Origin: an uncultured Clostridia bacterium
GTDB taxonomy: Bacteria > Bacillota > Clostridia > Christensenellales > UBA1242
Direction of reading: 5' to 3'
Length of the DNA stretch: 5,560 nt
Assembly: GCA_947303145.1 (NCBI GenBank)
Contig: CAMYXB010000062.1
Coordinates: 1 to 5,560, forward strand
The translations under genes and the position numbers were made by a program. The notes beneath the pieces were generated by a model. That model ran no database searches, was not told where the DNA came from, and saw only the letters and a program-made list of their open reading frames with translations. Positions 5,557-5,560 of this stretch are shown here, piece after piece. The first letter of the stretch is position 1, and every line of letters begins with the position of its first letter.

Positions 5557-5560
5557 AAAA

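Overview
The window looks like a chromosomal piece of an AT-rich, low-GC Gram-positive bacterium (Bacillota, probably an uncultured clostridial or gut lineage). The signs are a full-length-type RNase J, a tRNA-Ala with an encoded CCA end, strong TTGACA/TATAAT-type promoters, AGGAGG-type ribosome binding sites, and TGA used only as stop. I cannot name a genus from this sequence alone.

Layout. Bases 1-326 are non-coding repeat DNA: a roughly 125-bp element present twice at a 201-bp period, with a linker that carries two strong hairpins. Bases 327-482 show nothing I can support. A tRNA-Ala(TGC) gene follows on the minus strand (483-559) with its own promoter. From the same 250-bp intergenic region a plus-strand promoter drives an unrecognised polytopic membrane protein (808-1749) and possibly the RNase J gene after it (1836-3501). 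RNase J is split into two frames by one extra C in a five-C run at 2336-2340. A promoter with an extended -10 and a 5'-leader hairpin then precede a small exported Ser/Thr/Asn-rich protein (3663-4334), which ends at a strong terminator that works on both strands. Convergent to it, on the minus strand, is a cytoplasmic glycerophosphodiester phosphodiesterase (4422-5159) with its own promoter. Last comes a small XRE-family repressor (minus strand, about 5264-5485). Its promoter overlaps a divergent consensus promoter for a gene whose AGGAGG lies at the very end of the window, with a perfect 15-bp palindrome between that promoter and the AGGAGG.

How the genes fit together. Most are independent housekeeping or surface functions: RNA decay, lipid-headgroup turnover, translation and a secreted protein. 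The clearest local circuit is the XRE regulator with its divergent, mostly off-window target. I found no convincing new multi-gene system. The points most worth a second look are the RNase J frameshift, the structured repeat beside the tRNA, and the divergent XRE control region.
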